Shown here one piece after another: positions 1 to 5,240 of a DNA stretch of 8,330 nt. The notes beneath the pieces were generated by a model, which saw only the letters and a list, made by a program, of their open reading frames with translations, was not told the DNA's origin and searched no databases. The stretch covers positions 1 through 8,330 of the forward strand of contig CAJPSL010000017.1 of the NCBI GenBank assembly GCA_905373315.1, read 5' to 3'. The position numbers were made by a program, and so were the translations under genes. Position 1 is the stretch's first letter; every line of letters begins with the position of its first letter. This DNA comes from Candidatus Saccharimonadota bacterium. Its GTDB lineage: Bacteria; Patescibacteriota; Saccharimonadia; Saccharimonadales; Saccharimonadaceae.

Positions 1-181
1 GCTTGATATGCTTGAGTATCCGCTCAGACTCTTCCTGACGCGCTCTGGAGCCTTCGAGTGAAGAATTAGCCAACAATACCCATTCAACATTCCACGGGGC
101 TCTCAGGCGCTTCTGATAGTATTCTAGGCCGTCCATGACCCATGGATTATTTTTCTTGCCGATTGTGATAATTTTGAGCAT
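1..181 (-). CDS. rlmH: RlmH, 23S rRNA (pseudouridine1915-N3)-methyltransferase, N-terminal 60 residues
   Basis: The minus-strand reading frame opens with ATG at 179-181 and stays open to the window edge, so only the first 60 codons are present (the family is usually about 155 residues). The protein begins MLKIITIGKKNNPWVMDG and continues with a tyrosine pair followed by KRL, which matches the RlmH/YbeA opening (short beta strand, GKK, then an amphipathic helix ending in YxKRL). A later stretch, GSRARQEESERIL, fits the family's charged linker to the next helix. RlmH is a SPOUT-family enzyme that methylates pseudouridine 1915 in helix 69 of 23S rRNA on assembled 70S ribosomes using S-adenosylmethionine. 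The SAM-binding trefoil knot is outside the window, so the call rests on the N-terminus. No Shine-Dalgarno is present; a -10 element lies 10 bases upstream of the ATG. Confidence 0.8.
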   Translation of the reverse strand, partial: MLKIITIGKKNNPWVMDGLEYYQKRLRAPWNVEWVLLANSSLEGSRARQEESERILKHIK

Positions 182-191
182 ATCTACTGCA

Positions 192-197
192 AGTATA
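192..197 (-). promoter_or_regulatory. -10 element of rlmH
   Basis: TATACT on the minus strand, with 10 bases between it and the ATG. A transcript starting about 7 bases downstream would have a leader of only 3-4 bases. It is not preceded by TGn and no clear -35 is seen. It faces away from the tRNA-Ser(CGA) promoter, whose -10 begins 14 bp further on. Confidence 0.55.
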
Positions 198-207
198 ACC
201 CAACCTC

Positions 208-216
208 TGGTATAAT
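208..216 (+). promoter_or_regulatory. Extended -10 promoter of tRNA-Ser(CGA)
   Basis: TGG followed directly by consensus TATAAT (211-216). The predicted start near 223 gives a precursor leader of about 9 bases before the mature tRNA 5' end at 232. No good -35 hexamer is seen, as expected for an extended -10 promoter. Confidence 0.75.
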
Positions 217-231
217 GAAAAAGTCAATCAC

Positions 232-319
232 GGAGAGGTGCAGGAGTGGTTGAACTGGCCGCTCTCGAAAAGCGGTAAGCTGCAAGGCTTCGAGGGTTCG
301 AATCCCTCTCTCTCCGCCA
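232..319 (+). tRNA. tRNA-Ser(CGA)
   Basis: An 88-base class II tRNA. The acceptor strands GGAGAGG and TCTCTCC pair (one G-U at 7-66), with discriminator G and an encoded CCA at 317-319. The anticodon stem CCGCT/AGCGG encloses the loop CTCGAAA, giving anticodon CGA, which reads UCG. The long variable arm (AAGC/GCTT stem) and the T arm GAGGGTTCGAATCCCTC are those of a serine tRNA. Position 37 is A within A36-A37-A38, the usual site for i6A-type modification. It is transcribed alone, with its own promoter and terminator. Confidence 0.96.
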
Positions 320-335
320 TGGAATGTTTAGTCAG

Positions 336-357
336 CCCTCACCTCTGTGAGGGTTTT
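336..357 (+). terminator. Intrinsic terminator after tRNA-Ser(CGA)
   Basis: Perfect 7-bp stem CCCTCAC/GTGAGGG with a CTCT tetraloop followed by TTTT, starting 16 bases after the tRNA CCA end. Confidence 0.85.
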
Positions 358-379
358 GTGTTACCAGAGATGAATAGTA

Positions 380-388
380 TGATATAAT
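380..388 (+). promoter_or_regulatory. Extended -10 promoter of the small gene at 422
   Basis: TGA plus consensus TATAAT (383-388), 33 bases before the ATG. It lies just after the tRNA-Ser terminator, so the small gene is its own transcription unit. Confidence 0.7.
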
Positions 389-407
389 AATGTTGAAATA
401 TGGTAAA

Positions 408-413
408 AAGGAG
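408..413 (+). promoter_or_regulatory. Strong ribosome binding site fixing the start at 422
   Basis: AAGGAG, 8 bases before the ATG at 422. This is the only near-consensus Shine-Dalgarno seen upstream of a protein gene in the window, and it strongly supports the small ORF being translated. Confidence 0.8.
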
Positions 414-421
414 ATGATAAT

Positions 422-604
422 ATGGATTTTAATTATGAAAATTTGTCTAAATATATTGAAATTGCCGAGGAGGTTATTAGGGGCTTAGGAGGGGCGGCGG
501 TTAATACCGTTCAATTTCTTGATGTAATGGCAAAAGAATACGGTATTACTCCACCAGATGCACTTCTTGCTGCTGATACTGCAGACTCCATTGAGGTTGT
601 CTGA
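422..604 (+). CDS. Small protein of unknown function (60 residues, possible frameshifted acidic tail)
   Basis: I do not recognise this protein. It is real-looking: it has its own extended -10 promoter, a near-consensus Shine-Dalgarno 8 bases before the ATG, and ends just before a terminator. The translation starts MDFNYENLSKYIEIAEEVIR, is acidic, predicted helical, has no signal peptide or membrane segment, and contains a GLGGAA turn and a short ITPPDALLAAD helix start. A cytoplasmic helical protein is the most that can be said. The frame stops at TGA (602-604), but the adjacent +1 frame, entered at TCT (600-602), reads SESSSKEEPTEE and then stops at TAA (636-638). That is a plausible hydrophilic C-terminal tail, so the gene may be frameshifted (programmed, natural indel or sequencing error) and really about 72 residues long. 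Confidence 0.65.
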   Translation: MDFNYENLSKYIEIAEEVIRGLGGAAVNTVQFLDVMAKEYGITPPDALLAADTADSIEVV

Positions 605-660
605 ATCGTCTTCTAAAGAGGAGCCGACAGAAGAATAATCCACGGGAGTGGTTCAGAATA

Positions 661-692
661 AAAACAACTCTTCCATGACGAAGAGTTGTTTT
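661..692. terminator. Bidirectional intrinsic terminator between the small gene and tRNA-Arg
   Basis: A perfect 12-bp inverted repeat (661-672 with 681-692, AAAACAACTCTT and its complement) around an 8-base loop. It starts with a run of A and ends with a run of T, so either strand gives a hairpin followed by U residues. It serves the gene at 422 on the plus strand and tRNA-Arg on the minus strand, which converge here. Confidence 0.88.
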
Positions 693-704
693 GATAATGC
701 TAAT

Positions 705-781
705 TGGTACACCCGGCACGATTCGAACGTACGACCTTTGGCTCCGCAAGCCAACGCTCTATCCAGCTGAGCTACGGGTGC
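705..781 (-). tRNA. tRNA-Arg(GCG)
   Basis: A 77-base tRNA on the minus strand with encoded CCA (complement of 705-707) and discriminator A. The acceptor strands GCACCCG and CGGGTGT pair except for a G-U at 1-72. The D arm is AGCTCAGCTGGATAGAGC; the anticodon stem TTGGC/GCCAA encloses the loop TTGCGGA, so the anticodon is GCG, reading CGC and CGU. The T loop TTCGAAT is standard. Most bacteria decode CGU/CGC/CGA with tRNA-Arg(ACG), whose A34 is deaminated to inosine by TadA; G34 removes the need for this. The anticodon comes directly from the sequence and the fold is unambiguous. Confidence 0.95.
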
Positions 782-786
782 ATACA

Positions 787-809
787 GCCTTTCGGTAAAA
801 CCGATTGGC
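787..809 (-). other. Hairpin in the tRNA-Arg leader
   Basis: GCC (787-789) pairs with GGC (807-809) and CGGT (793-796) with ACCG (800-803), giving a two-part stem just before the mature tRNA 5' end at 781. No T run follows on either strand, so it is not an intrinsic terminator. It may help RNase P processing or simply be part of the precursor. Confidence 0.4.
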
Positions 810-865
810 CATAACAAAAATATAAGGTACCTTCTCTGTTCACATCATGAACATCGAACTTTTAC

Positions 866-874
866 ATTCTAACA
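866..874 (-). promoter_or_regulatory. Putative extended -10 promoter of tRNA-Arg
   Basis: On the minus strand TGT precedes TAGAAT (866-871). It is placed after the stop of the gene at 897-1394 and would give a tRNA precursor with a leader near 78 bases, unusually long compared with the serine tRNAs here. Read-through from the upstream gene is an alternative, because no terminator is evident between them. Confidence 0.5.
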
Positions 875-896
875 CATATCAAAAGCCAAGAGCAAG

Positions 897-1394
897 CTAA
901 AGCTTAATGATTCGGATAAGTTTTTCCAAAGCGTCTGGTTTTATCTCTTGCATGGGCAGGCGTGTACCTAACATATCGACAATTACTTCCCCCTCTGCCT
1001 CTGAAAAGTAGATGGTTAGCCCCGGTGAGAAACGTTTAACGGGAAGTAGTAATACTGAGAATTGACCTTGATATTCGATAACACCGAAAGCTTTGAATTC
1101 ACTAAAATCGTATAACTTGTCCGCCACATAAACACCTTTAGGGCTAATGGCATAGTTGATCATGCGAGGAGTCTTGGTAGACAGAGATAGTAATGCCACT
1201 GCCATGATGGGTATCAACACCGTGAATGTCCAGCTTTTGATCCAAAAAACAGACAGCGCCATGAGCACCATGATGACTACGGCAAATGATAGATACCAGC
1301 CTAGACCGCGCACTGGACCTCTGGTCTCTGGGGCGTGCCAAGAAAACGGTTCAGACAAATCATGAGCTGTTGCTTTGGTTGGTTCTGCTTCCAT
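897..1394 (-). CDS. Unknown membrane protein with two TM helices and a C-terminal beta-rich cytoplasmic domain
   Basis: 165 residues, no recognised function. The N-terminal 30 residues are polar and include SWHAPETRG. Two hydrophobic helices follow at about 32-51 and 55-72, joined by a very short turn, so both ends should lie on the same side. Residues 80-165 alternate hydrophobic and polar positions (ISPKGVYVADKLYDFSEFK, then several strands and a final helix rich in I, K and L), which resembles a compact PH-like fold as seen in many small bacterial two-TM proteins; this is structural impression, not a family match. The ATG at 1392-1394 is preceded by a TGG-TATACT extended -10 with exactly 6 bases between, so the mRNA is predicted to be leaderless. 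The upstream pilin-like gene ends 32 bp away on the same strand with no terminator between, so co-transcription is also possible. Confidence 0.8.
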   Translation of the reverse strand: MEAEPTKATAHDLSEPFSWHAPETRGPVRGLGWYLSFAVVIMVLMALSVFWIKSWTFTVLIPIMAVALLSLSTKTPRMINYAISPKGVYVADKLYDFSEFKAFGVIEYQGQFSVLLLPVKRFSPGLTIYFSEAEGEVIVDMLGTRLPMQEIKPDALEKLIRIIKL

Positions 1395-1400
1395 GGTTTT

Positions 1401-1409
1401 AGTATACCA
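1401..1409 (-). promoter_or_regulatory. Extended -10 of the 897-1394 gene, leaderless geometry
   Basis: TGG plus TATACT on the minus strand (hexamer 1401-1406). Six bases (1395-1400) separate it from the ATG, which places the usual +1 position on the A of the start codon. Confidence 0.7.
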
Positions 1410-1426
1410 TGAGCATGATGTGCAGG

Positions 1427-1828
1427 CTAGACGTCAGTAGAGCCACCACTGACGGCGAAATTGATGACAAACTTGATGACGGCATAGGCAAAAAGAGCAA
1501 TCAATAAACCAATGACAGCATACAAGATGGTGTTCTTGGCGGCGGTAACCGATTCTTTTCGTCCACCAGATATGACATAACGAAAACCACCAAAGATCAG
1601 CATAACAACGCTGACCACCGCGATACCGATCAGCATAAAGTTGATAACCCGACGCACTAAAGAGCTGTCACCGTTCCATAGGTTGGTTGGCACGCCATTG
1701 CCGCGAGCTGCCTCTACACCTTCTGCAAAACCACCCTCACCAAGTGCTAGGGCTGGTAGACCAGTGATGGTCAATGCCAACATGGTCGTTATGATGATGC
1801 TTGCGCTAACGGTTACAATCTTCTTCAT
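1427..1828 (-). CDS. TrbC/VirB2-like pilin-type membrane protein
   Basis: 133 residues. The N-terminus (MKK, a hydrophobic run at about 4-26, then ALALG) is a Sec signal peptide with likely cleavage around residue 29, leaving about 104 residues. The mature part has a polar stretch (30-60), a first TM helix (61-84), a short basic loop with GGFRYVISGGRKESVTAAKN (80-99), and a second TM helix (101-127). Signal peptide plus two helices joined by a small glycine- and lysine-rich loop is the TrbC/VirB2 conjugative-pilin arrangement, and stand-alone genes of this type are common in CPR bacteria. No other type IV secretion gene is nearby, so conjugation cannot be claimed; a surface filament or membrane-pore subunit is possible. 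ATG at 1826-1828 is supported by a well-placed promoter close upstream. Confidence 0.75.
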   Translation of the reverse strand: MKKIVTVSASIIITTMLALTITGLPALALGEGGFAEGVEAARGNGVPTNLWNGDSSLVRRVINFMLIGIAVVSVVMLIFGGFRYVISGGRKESVTAAKNTILYAVIGLLIALFAYAVIKFVINFAVSGGSTDV

Positions 1829-1837
1829 AATAGTTAT

Positions 1838-1866
1838 ATTATCCTTGTTTGGTATTAAAAAGTCAA
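1838..1866 (-). promoter_or_regulatory. Sigma70-type promoter of the pilin-like gene
   Basis: On the minus strand TTGACT (1861-1866), a 17-bp spacer, and GATAAT (1838-1843). Nine bases separate the -10 from the ATG, so the leader would be only about 3 bases long. It is arranged back to back with the tRNA-Ser(GCU) promoter. Confidence 0.75.
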
Positions 1867-1889
1867 CGCTATGGTATTTTGTACAGGTG

Positions 1890-1898
1890 TGGTATAAT
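1890..1898 (+). promoter_or_regulatory. Extended -10 promoter of tRNA-Ser(GCU)
   Basis: TGG plus consensus TATAAT (1893-1898), 26 bases before the mature tRNA 5' end. No convincing -35. Confidence 0.75.
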
Positions 1899-1924
1899 AT
1901 AACCAGGTTTCATGGTCTACATTT

Positions 1925-2017
1925 GGAGGAGTACCCAAGTGGCTGAAGGGGACGGTTTGCTAAATCGTTAGTACGGAGAGATCTGTAGCGGGAGTTCGAA
2001 TCTCCCCTCCTCCGCCA
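1925..2017 (+). tRNA. tRNA-Ser(GCU)
   Basis: A 93-base class II tRNA. Acceptor GGAGGAG pairs fully with CTCCTCC; discriminator G and encoded CCA at 2015-2017. Anticodon stem ACGGT/ATCGT (one G-U) with loop TTGCTAA gives anticodon GCU, reading AGC and AGU. The variable arm is long (TACGG/CTGTA, one G-U). T arm GGGAGTTCGAATCTCCC is regular. U36-A37 makes it an expected substrate for t6A37 formation, the pathway of tsaD found downstream in this window. Confidence 0.96.
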
Positions 2018-2030
2018 GGAACTGATATGG

Positions 2031-2060
2031 AATTCTCAACTTACGGGTTGAGAATTTTTA
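2031..2060 (+). terminator. Intrinsic terminator after tRNA-Ser(GCU)
   Basis: Perfect 10-bp stem AATTCTCAAC/GTTGAGAATT (2031-2040, 2047-2056) with a 6-base loop, followed by a T-rich tract (TTTATTT). Confidence 0.88.
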
Positions 2061-2076
2061 TTTGTGAACAGGAGTA

Positions 2077-2085
2077 TGGTATAAT
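2077..2085 (+). promoter_or_regulatory. Extended -10 promoter of tRNA-Ser(UGA)
   Basis: TGG plus consensus TATAAT (2080-2085), 14 bases before the mature tRNA 5' end, so the precursor leader should be about 8 bases. It sits between the preceding terminator and the tRNA, making the two adjacent serine tRNAs separate units. Confidence 0.77.
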
Positions 2086-2099
2086 GTGAACAGATTTCT

Positions 2100-2189
2100 G
2101 GAAGGGTGACCGAGTGGTTGAAGGTACCGGTCTTGAAAACCGGCGTGCGGTAAAACGTACCGAGGGTTCGAATCCCTCCCCTTCCGCCA
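2100..2189 (+). tRNA. tRNA-Ser(UGA)
   Basis: A 90-base class II tRNA. Acceptor GGAAGGG pairs with CCCTTCC; discriminator G and encoded CCA at 2187-2189. Anticodon stem CCGGT/ACCGG with loop CTTGAAA gives anticodon UGA, reading UCA and, with wobble, other UCN codons. Variable arm GTGCG/CGTAC with one G-U. The T arm is identical over 18 bases to that of tRNA-Ser(CGA) at 291-308, as expected of paralogues. Confidence 0.96.
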
Positions 2190-2200
2190 GAATGATACGT

Positions 2201-2227
2201 AAACACCTCGAGCAGGTGTTTTTATTT
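2201..2227 (+). terminator. Intrinsic terminator after tRNA-Ser(UGA)
   Basis: 8-bp stem AAACACCT/AGGTGTTT (2201-2208, 2214-2221) with loop CGAGC, followed by TTATTT. Confidence 0.85.
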
Positions 2228-2246
2228 GCCACAACGTGAAATATAC

Positions 2247-2275
2247 TTGACATAAAATAAAACTTATGCTAATAT
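2247..2275 (+). promoter_or_regulatory. Strong sigma70-type promoter of the 2332 gene
   Basis: Consensus TTGACA (2247-2252), a 17-bp spacer, and TAATAT (2270-2275) preceded by TGC, so it combines a perfect -35, ideal spacing and an extended -10. It is the strongest-looking promoter in the window. Predicted start near 2282, giving a 50-base leader. Confidence 0.85.
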
Positions 2276-2285
2276 GATAATCAGT

Positions 2286-2309
2286 TTAACAGCGCTTGGT
2301 GCGCGTTAA
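2286..2309 (+). promoter_or_regulatory. Stem-loop at the 5' end of the 2332 transcript
   Basis: TTAAC and GCGC (2286-2290, 2292-2295) pair with GCGC and GTTAA (2301-2304, 2305-2309): a 9-bp stem with one bulged A and a TTGGT loop, beginning about 4 bases from the predicted transcription start. No T run follows, so it is not a terminator. A 5' hairpin in this position commonly protects mRNA from decay; a protein- or ligand-binding role is also possible. Confidence 0.5.
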
Positions 2310-2331
2310 TAAAACATAAACAGAGAGATAC

Positions 2332-2688
2332 ATGAATATATTACAACAGATTATTACACAGTTTACCATTTTTGTGAGCCTGACGACTGCTTGCGGTGTA
2401 CTGATGCATGACACCCACGTAGACAAGGCGGTGGTATCAGTATTTAGTGCAGTTGATTTTCAGGGATCAACGGGCGACGATGGTATGAAAACGACAAGGA
2501 TTGGTTCGTCTGCGCATACGCATCCAGAGCATACATCACTCAGTAGTATCATTCATGATGGATCGGCAAATCCTCGTTCAACACCACGAAATGATGACCG
2601 AAAATACATGAAAGTCAAGCGTGCCCAGGGTAATGGCGGTCCTGAGTTTGATGGGCAACGCTTGTGTATCGGTAAGATTTGTTTTTAG
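2332..2688 (+). CDS. Unknown small exported or membrane-anchored protein
   Basis: 118 residues, not recognised. The first 25 residues (MNILQQIITQF, then FVSLTTACGVL) are hydrophobic and look like an uncleaved signal anchor or signal peptide; TTAC followed by G is only a poor lipobox. Next comes MHDTHVDKAVVSVFSAVDF, then a long low-complexity polar region rich in H, S, T, D and N (HTHPEH near 62-67) and a basic part (RKYMKVKRAQGN), ending with two cysteines in CIGKICF. Most of the chain is predicted disordered and extracytoplasmic. Support for a real gene is the consensus promoter and 5' hairpin upstream; there is no good Shine-Dalgarno, only a weak GAGAG. Its TAG stop overlaps the valS stop on the other strand by 4 bases, leaving no room for a separate terminator. 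Confidence 0.65.
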   Translation: MNILQQIITQFTIFVSLTTACGVLMHDTHVDKAVVSVFSAVDFQGSTGDDGMKTTRIGSSAHTHPEHTSLSSIIHDGSANPRSTPRNDDRKYMKVKRAQGNGGPEFDGQRLCIGKICF

Positions 2689-5240
2689 TTACATTTGATG
2701 ACTTCCAACTCGGTGATAAGTCGTTGGATGAGCGCTTGCTGATCTGTAATGTGTTGGCGAGTCTCTTCCACTAAATGGGCCGGTGCTTTTTCGGCGTAAG
2801 ATGGATTGTTGATACGCGCTTCAAGCCCCTCGAGGCGTTTTCTAGCGTCTGCGAGGCGCATTTCCAGCTCAGTCTGGTGCTGATAGAGCGTCTCATCATC
2901 GATATCCAGCCATACCTCTCTGTTCGCTGCGGCTAGTCTGAGGCCACGTGGTTGGTCGGTGTGTTCAATTGAGGCAAGGCGCATCAGGTGTTTGATGGTG
3001 TCGGCGTTTTCTTTGACCAAGCTGTCATTGCCATACAGTAAGCGATATTTTTTATTGCCCGGTAGCTCCGTAATCACCCAGCGACCTTCGGAGACTAATT
3101 CTTTGATGCGTTCAAATTGTTCAGCCTCAATCTCGTCATATCGTTCTGGTGTTGGCCAAGAGTCGCGCATCAGAATACCGTCGGTGTAGTTGAGCGTCTG
3201 CCAAATTGTCTCAGTGACGAATGGTGCAAACGGATGGGTGATTCTCAGACTGGTTGCTAATACCCATGACAATAGTGGGCGATTGATGGCAGTTTTTGAT
3301 GATTCGATATACCAATCAGCGACGTCATCCCAAATGGCGTGATAGACGGTTTCGGCGGCCTCAGAAAAGCGGTATTGTTCCAGACGGACAGCGATGTTGT
3401 TGGCGGCGTCATTCAGCTGGCGGATAATCCAGTGGTCAGCTGGGGTTTGTGGCTGTAATGGCACGATGACGTGATTATCGCCAATTTGTGCTTCAACAAA
3501 GCGAGCAATATTCCACAGTTTGTTGCAAAAGTTGCGAGCAGCGATGACCGCACCCCTGTTGAAAGCTTGATGTTGAGCTGGTGCGCGGCCAGCGATGATA
3601 CCCATGCGGGTGGCGTCTGAGCCGAATTCTGACACCAGTTCCATTGGGTTGATGACATTGCCTTTGGATTTGGACATTTTTTGATTGTGCTCGTCGTTGA
3701 CCATGCCGTGTAGGTAAACGTCCTTGAACGGCAGTTTACCGGTGCGGTACAGACTGAGCATAATCATGCGTGATACCCATGCCCGCATGATGTCCATACC
3801 AGTTTCCATCAGGCTGGTTGGGAAGTATTTGGCTAGTTCCCCGCCGTTTAGGTAATCGGTAACGATGTACGGCCATTGACCAGATGAGAACCAGGTGTCA
3901 AAGGTGTCTTCTTCTCTGATATATGTTGTGCCATTTACAACAATACGCTTTTCTGTCACCCGGGTGTCAAAGATCCAGTCGTTTGAGTCGGTTTCATTAA
4001 CAAAGGCTGGAATTGGGATACCCCACGGAATCTGTCGGGAGATGTTCCAGTCTTTGAGCTGCTCCAGGTAGGCGATGAGTTCTTTACGCTTTGAGGCTGG
4101 GTGGAAAGTAATCTCCCCTTTCTCTAGTGCCTCAATGGCTGGCTTAGCCAGTGGCTGCATTTTGATAAACCACTGCTCTTTAACCATTGGTTCAATAACG
4201 GTGCCACACTTGTAACAATGACCGACGGCATGTTCAATGTCAGATTCACCGCGACGTAGCTCCATGGCTTCCAGGGCGGCTAGGATGCGGCGTCTCGCTT
4301 CTTGTGGATCTAGGCCTAAGAATTGTGGCGGCACGTTGATTAGCTTACCATCGTGGCTGATGATACTTTTGATCGGCAGGCCATGACGTTCTGCCATCTC
4401 AAAGTCATTTGGATCATGCGCTGGGGTTATTTTGACGGCCCCAGTACCATAGCTCATGTCGACGTATTCGTCAGCGATGATTGGGATTTCGCGGTCGATA
4501 ATTGGCAGGAGAATGCGAGTACCAATGAGTTTTTTGTAGCGCTCGTCATCAGGGTGAACAGCCACCGCTACGTCACCAAGCATGGTCTCAGGACGGGTGG
4601 TGGCAACTACGATCTCGCCAATTTTGTCCAATGTTGGGTAGGCAATTTTCCATAACGTACCCTTCTCTGTTTTATGTTCGACCTCAATGTCAGCAAAACT
4701 CGTTTGGTGGACAGTACAGTAGTTAACGATTCGTTCACCTCGGTAGATCAGATCATCTTCCCACATCTGTTTGAAGGTATCGTACACCGTCTGTATCACC
4801 TTGTCGTCTAGAGTGAATGTAAGGTGCTTCCAGGAGGCGCTAGTACCCAAGGCGCGTAGCTGTAATTCCATATTGCCACGCTTTTCTTGGACAAAGTTCC
4901 ATACTTGGCTGTACAATTGTTCTCGCGAAAAATCAAAGCGACTTTTACCCTGCTTTGCCAGCTCTTTTTCGTAGACTACCCATGTTTCAAAGCCAGCATG
5001 GTCGGCACCGGGGATAAATACTGCATCATCGCCCTTGAGCCTATGATAGCGAATCAAGATATCCTTCAGATTCATATCAAGCGCGTGTCCGATATGTAGG
5101 TTGCCGTTGGCGTTTGGTGGTGGCATGACGATACTGTACGGCTTACCTTCACCTGTGGGCGCAAAAGAATTGCTCGTCTCCCATAGGGCATAAATATCTG
5201 GTTCGTAGTCATTTGGAATGTATTGTTTGGCTAATTGCAT
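2685..5240 (-). CDS. valS: Valyl-tRNA synthetase
   Basis: 851 residues, full length for a bacterial ValRS. This class I synthetase activates valine with ATP, charges tRNA-Val, and clears Thr-tRNA-Val by editing. Visible in order: PPPNANGNLHIGHALDM with the HIGH site (49-52); the CP1 editing domain starting at TTRPETMLGD (214-223) and including GTGAVKITPAHDPNDF (265-280); SRQIPWGIPIP (401-411); DTWFSSGQWP (448-457); GMDIMRAWVSRM (481-492); QKMSKSKGN (520-528) with the KMSKS loop; the helical anticodon-binding domain (about 600-720); and the ValRS-specific C-terminal coiled coil (about 785-848, with the usual AEKAPAHLVEE turn). The first CP1 zinc-knuckle-like site reads C175-T-V-H rather than the common CPxC, while C342/C345 form a CxxC. 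Translation probably uses AGGA 10 bases before the ATG. It is a separate unit from tsaD, with a promoter and structured leader in the 159-bp gap. Confidence 0.98.
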   Translation of the reverse strand: MQLAKQYIPNDYEPDIYALWETSNSFAPTGEGKPYSIVMPPPNANGNLHIGHALDMNLKDILIRYHRLKGDDAVFIPGADHAGFETWVVYEKELAKQGKSRFDFSREQLYSQVWNFVQEKRGNMELQLRALGTSASWKHLTFTLDDKVIQTVYDTFKQMWEDDLIYRGERIVNYCTVHQTSFADIEVEHKTEKGTLWKIAYPTLDKIGEIVVATTRPETMLGDVAVAVHPDDERYKKLIGTRILLPIIDREIPIIADEYVDMSYGTGAVKITPAHDPNDFEMAERHGLPIKSIISHDGKLINVPPQFLGLDPQEARRRILAALEAMELRRGESDIEHAVGHCYKCGTVIEPMVKEQWFIKMQPLAKPAIEALEKGEITFHPASKRKELIAYLEQLKDWNISRQIPWGIPIPAFVNETDSNDWIFDTRVTEKRIVVNGTTYIREEDTFDTWFSSGQWPYIVTDYLNGGELAKYFPTSLMETGMDIMRAWVSRMIMLSLYRTGKLPFKDVYLHGMVNDEHNQKMSKSKGNVINPMELVSEFGSDATRMGIIAGRAPAQHQAFNRGAVIAARNFCNKLWNIARFVEAQIGDNHVIVPLQPQTPADHWIIRQLNDAANNIAVRLEQYRFSEAAETVYHAIWDDVADWYIESSKTAINRPLLSWVLATSLRITHPFAPFVTETIWQTLNYTDGILMRDSWPTPERYDEIEAEQFERIKELVSEGRWVITELPGNKKYRLLYGNDSLVKENADTIKHLMRLASIEHTDQPRGLRLAAANREVWLDIDDETLYQHQTELEMRLADARKRLEGLEARINNPSYAEKAPAHLVEETRQHITDQQALIQRLITELEVIKCN

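Noticed and set aside
602..604. UGA recoded as glycine, as in Gracilibacteria/SR1
   Set aside because: Reading through this TGA adds only three residues before a TAA, the large genes contain no in-frame TGA, and their glycines are ordinary GGN codons.
546..749. 67-codon minus-strand frame spanning the terminator and tRNA-Arg
   Set aside because: It runs through a tRNA and an intrinsic terminator and overlaps the better supported gene at 422.
1641..1946. 101-codon plus-strand reading frame across the pilin-like gene and into tRNA-Ser(GCU)
   Set aside because: It overlaps both a well-supported gene and a tRNA, and its protein is low-complexity reverse-strand coding.
291..2178. Identical 18-base sequence at 291-308 and 2161-2178 as possible att direct repeats of an integrated element
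   Set aside because: Both copies are the T arm of paralogous serine tRNAs in intact genes; no integrase or mobile gene lies between them.
2041..2253. 70-codon minus-strand frame over tRNA-Ser(UGA) reading EGEGFEPSVRFTARRFSRP-like sequence
   Set aside because: This is the well-known spurious peptide from translating the reverse strand of serine tRNA genes.
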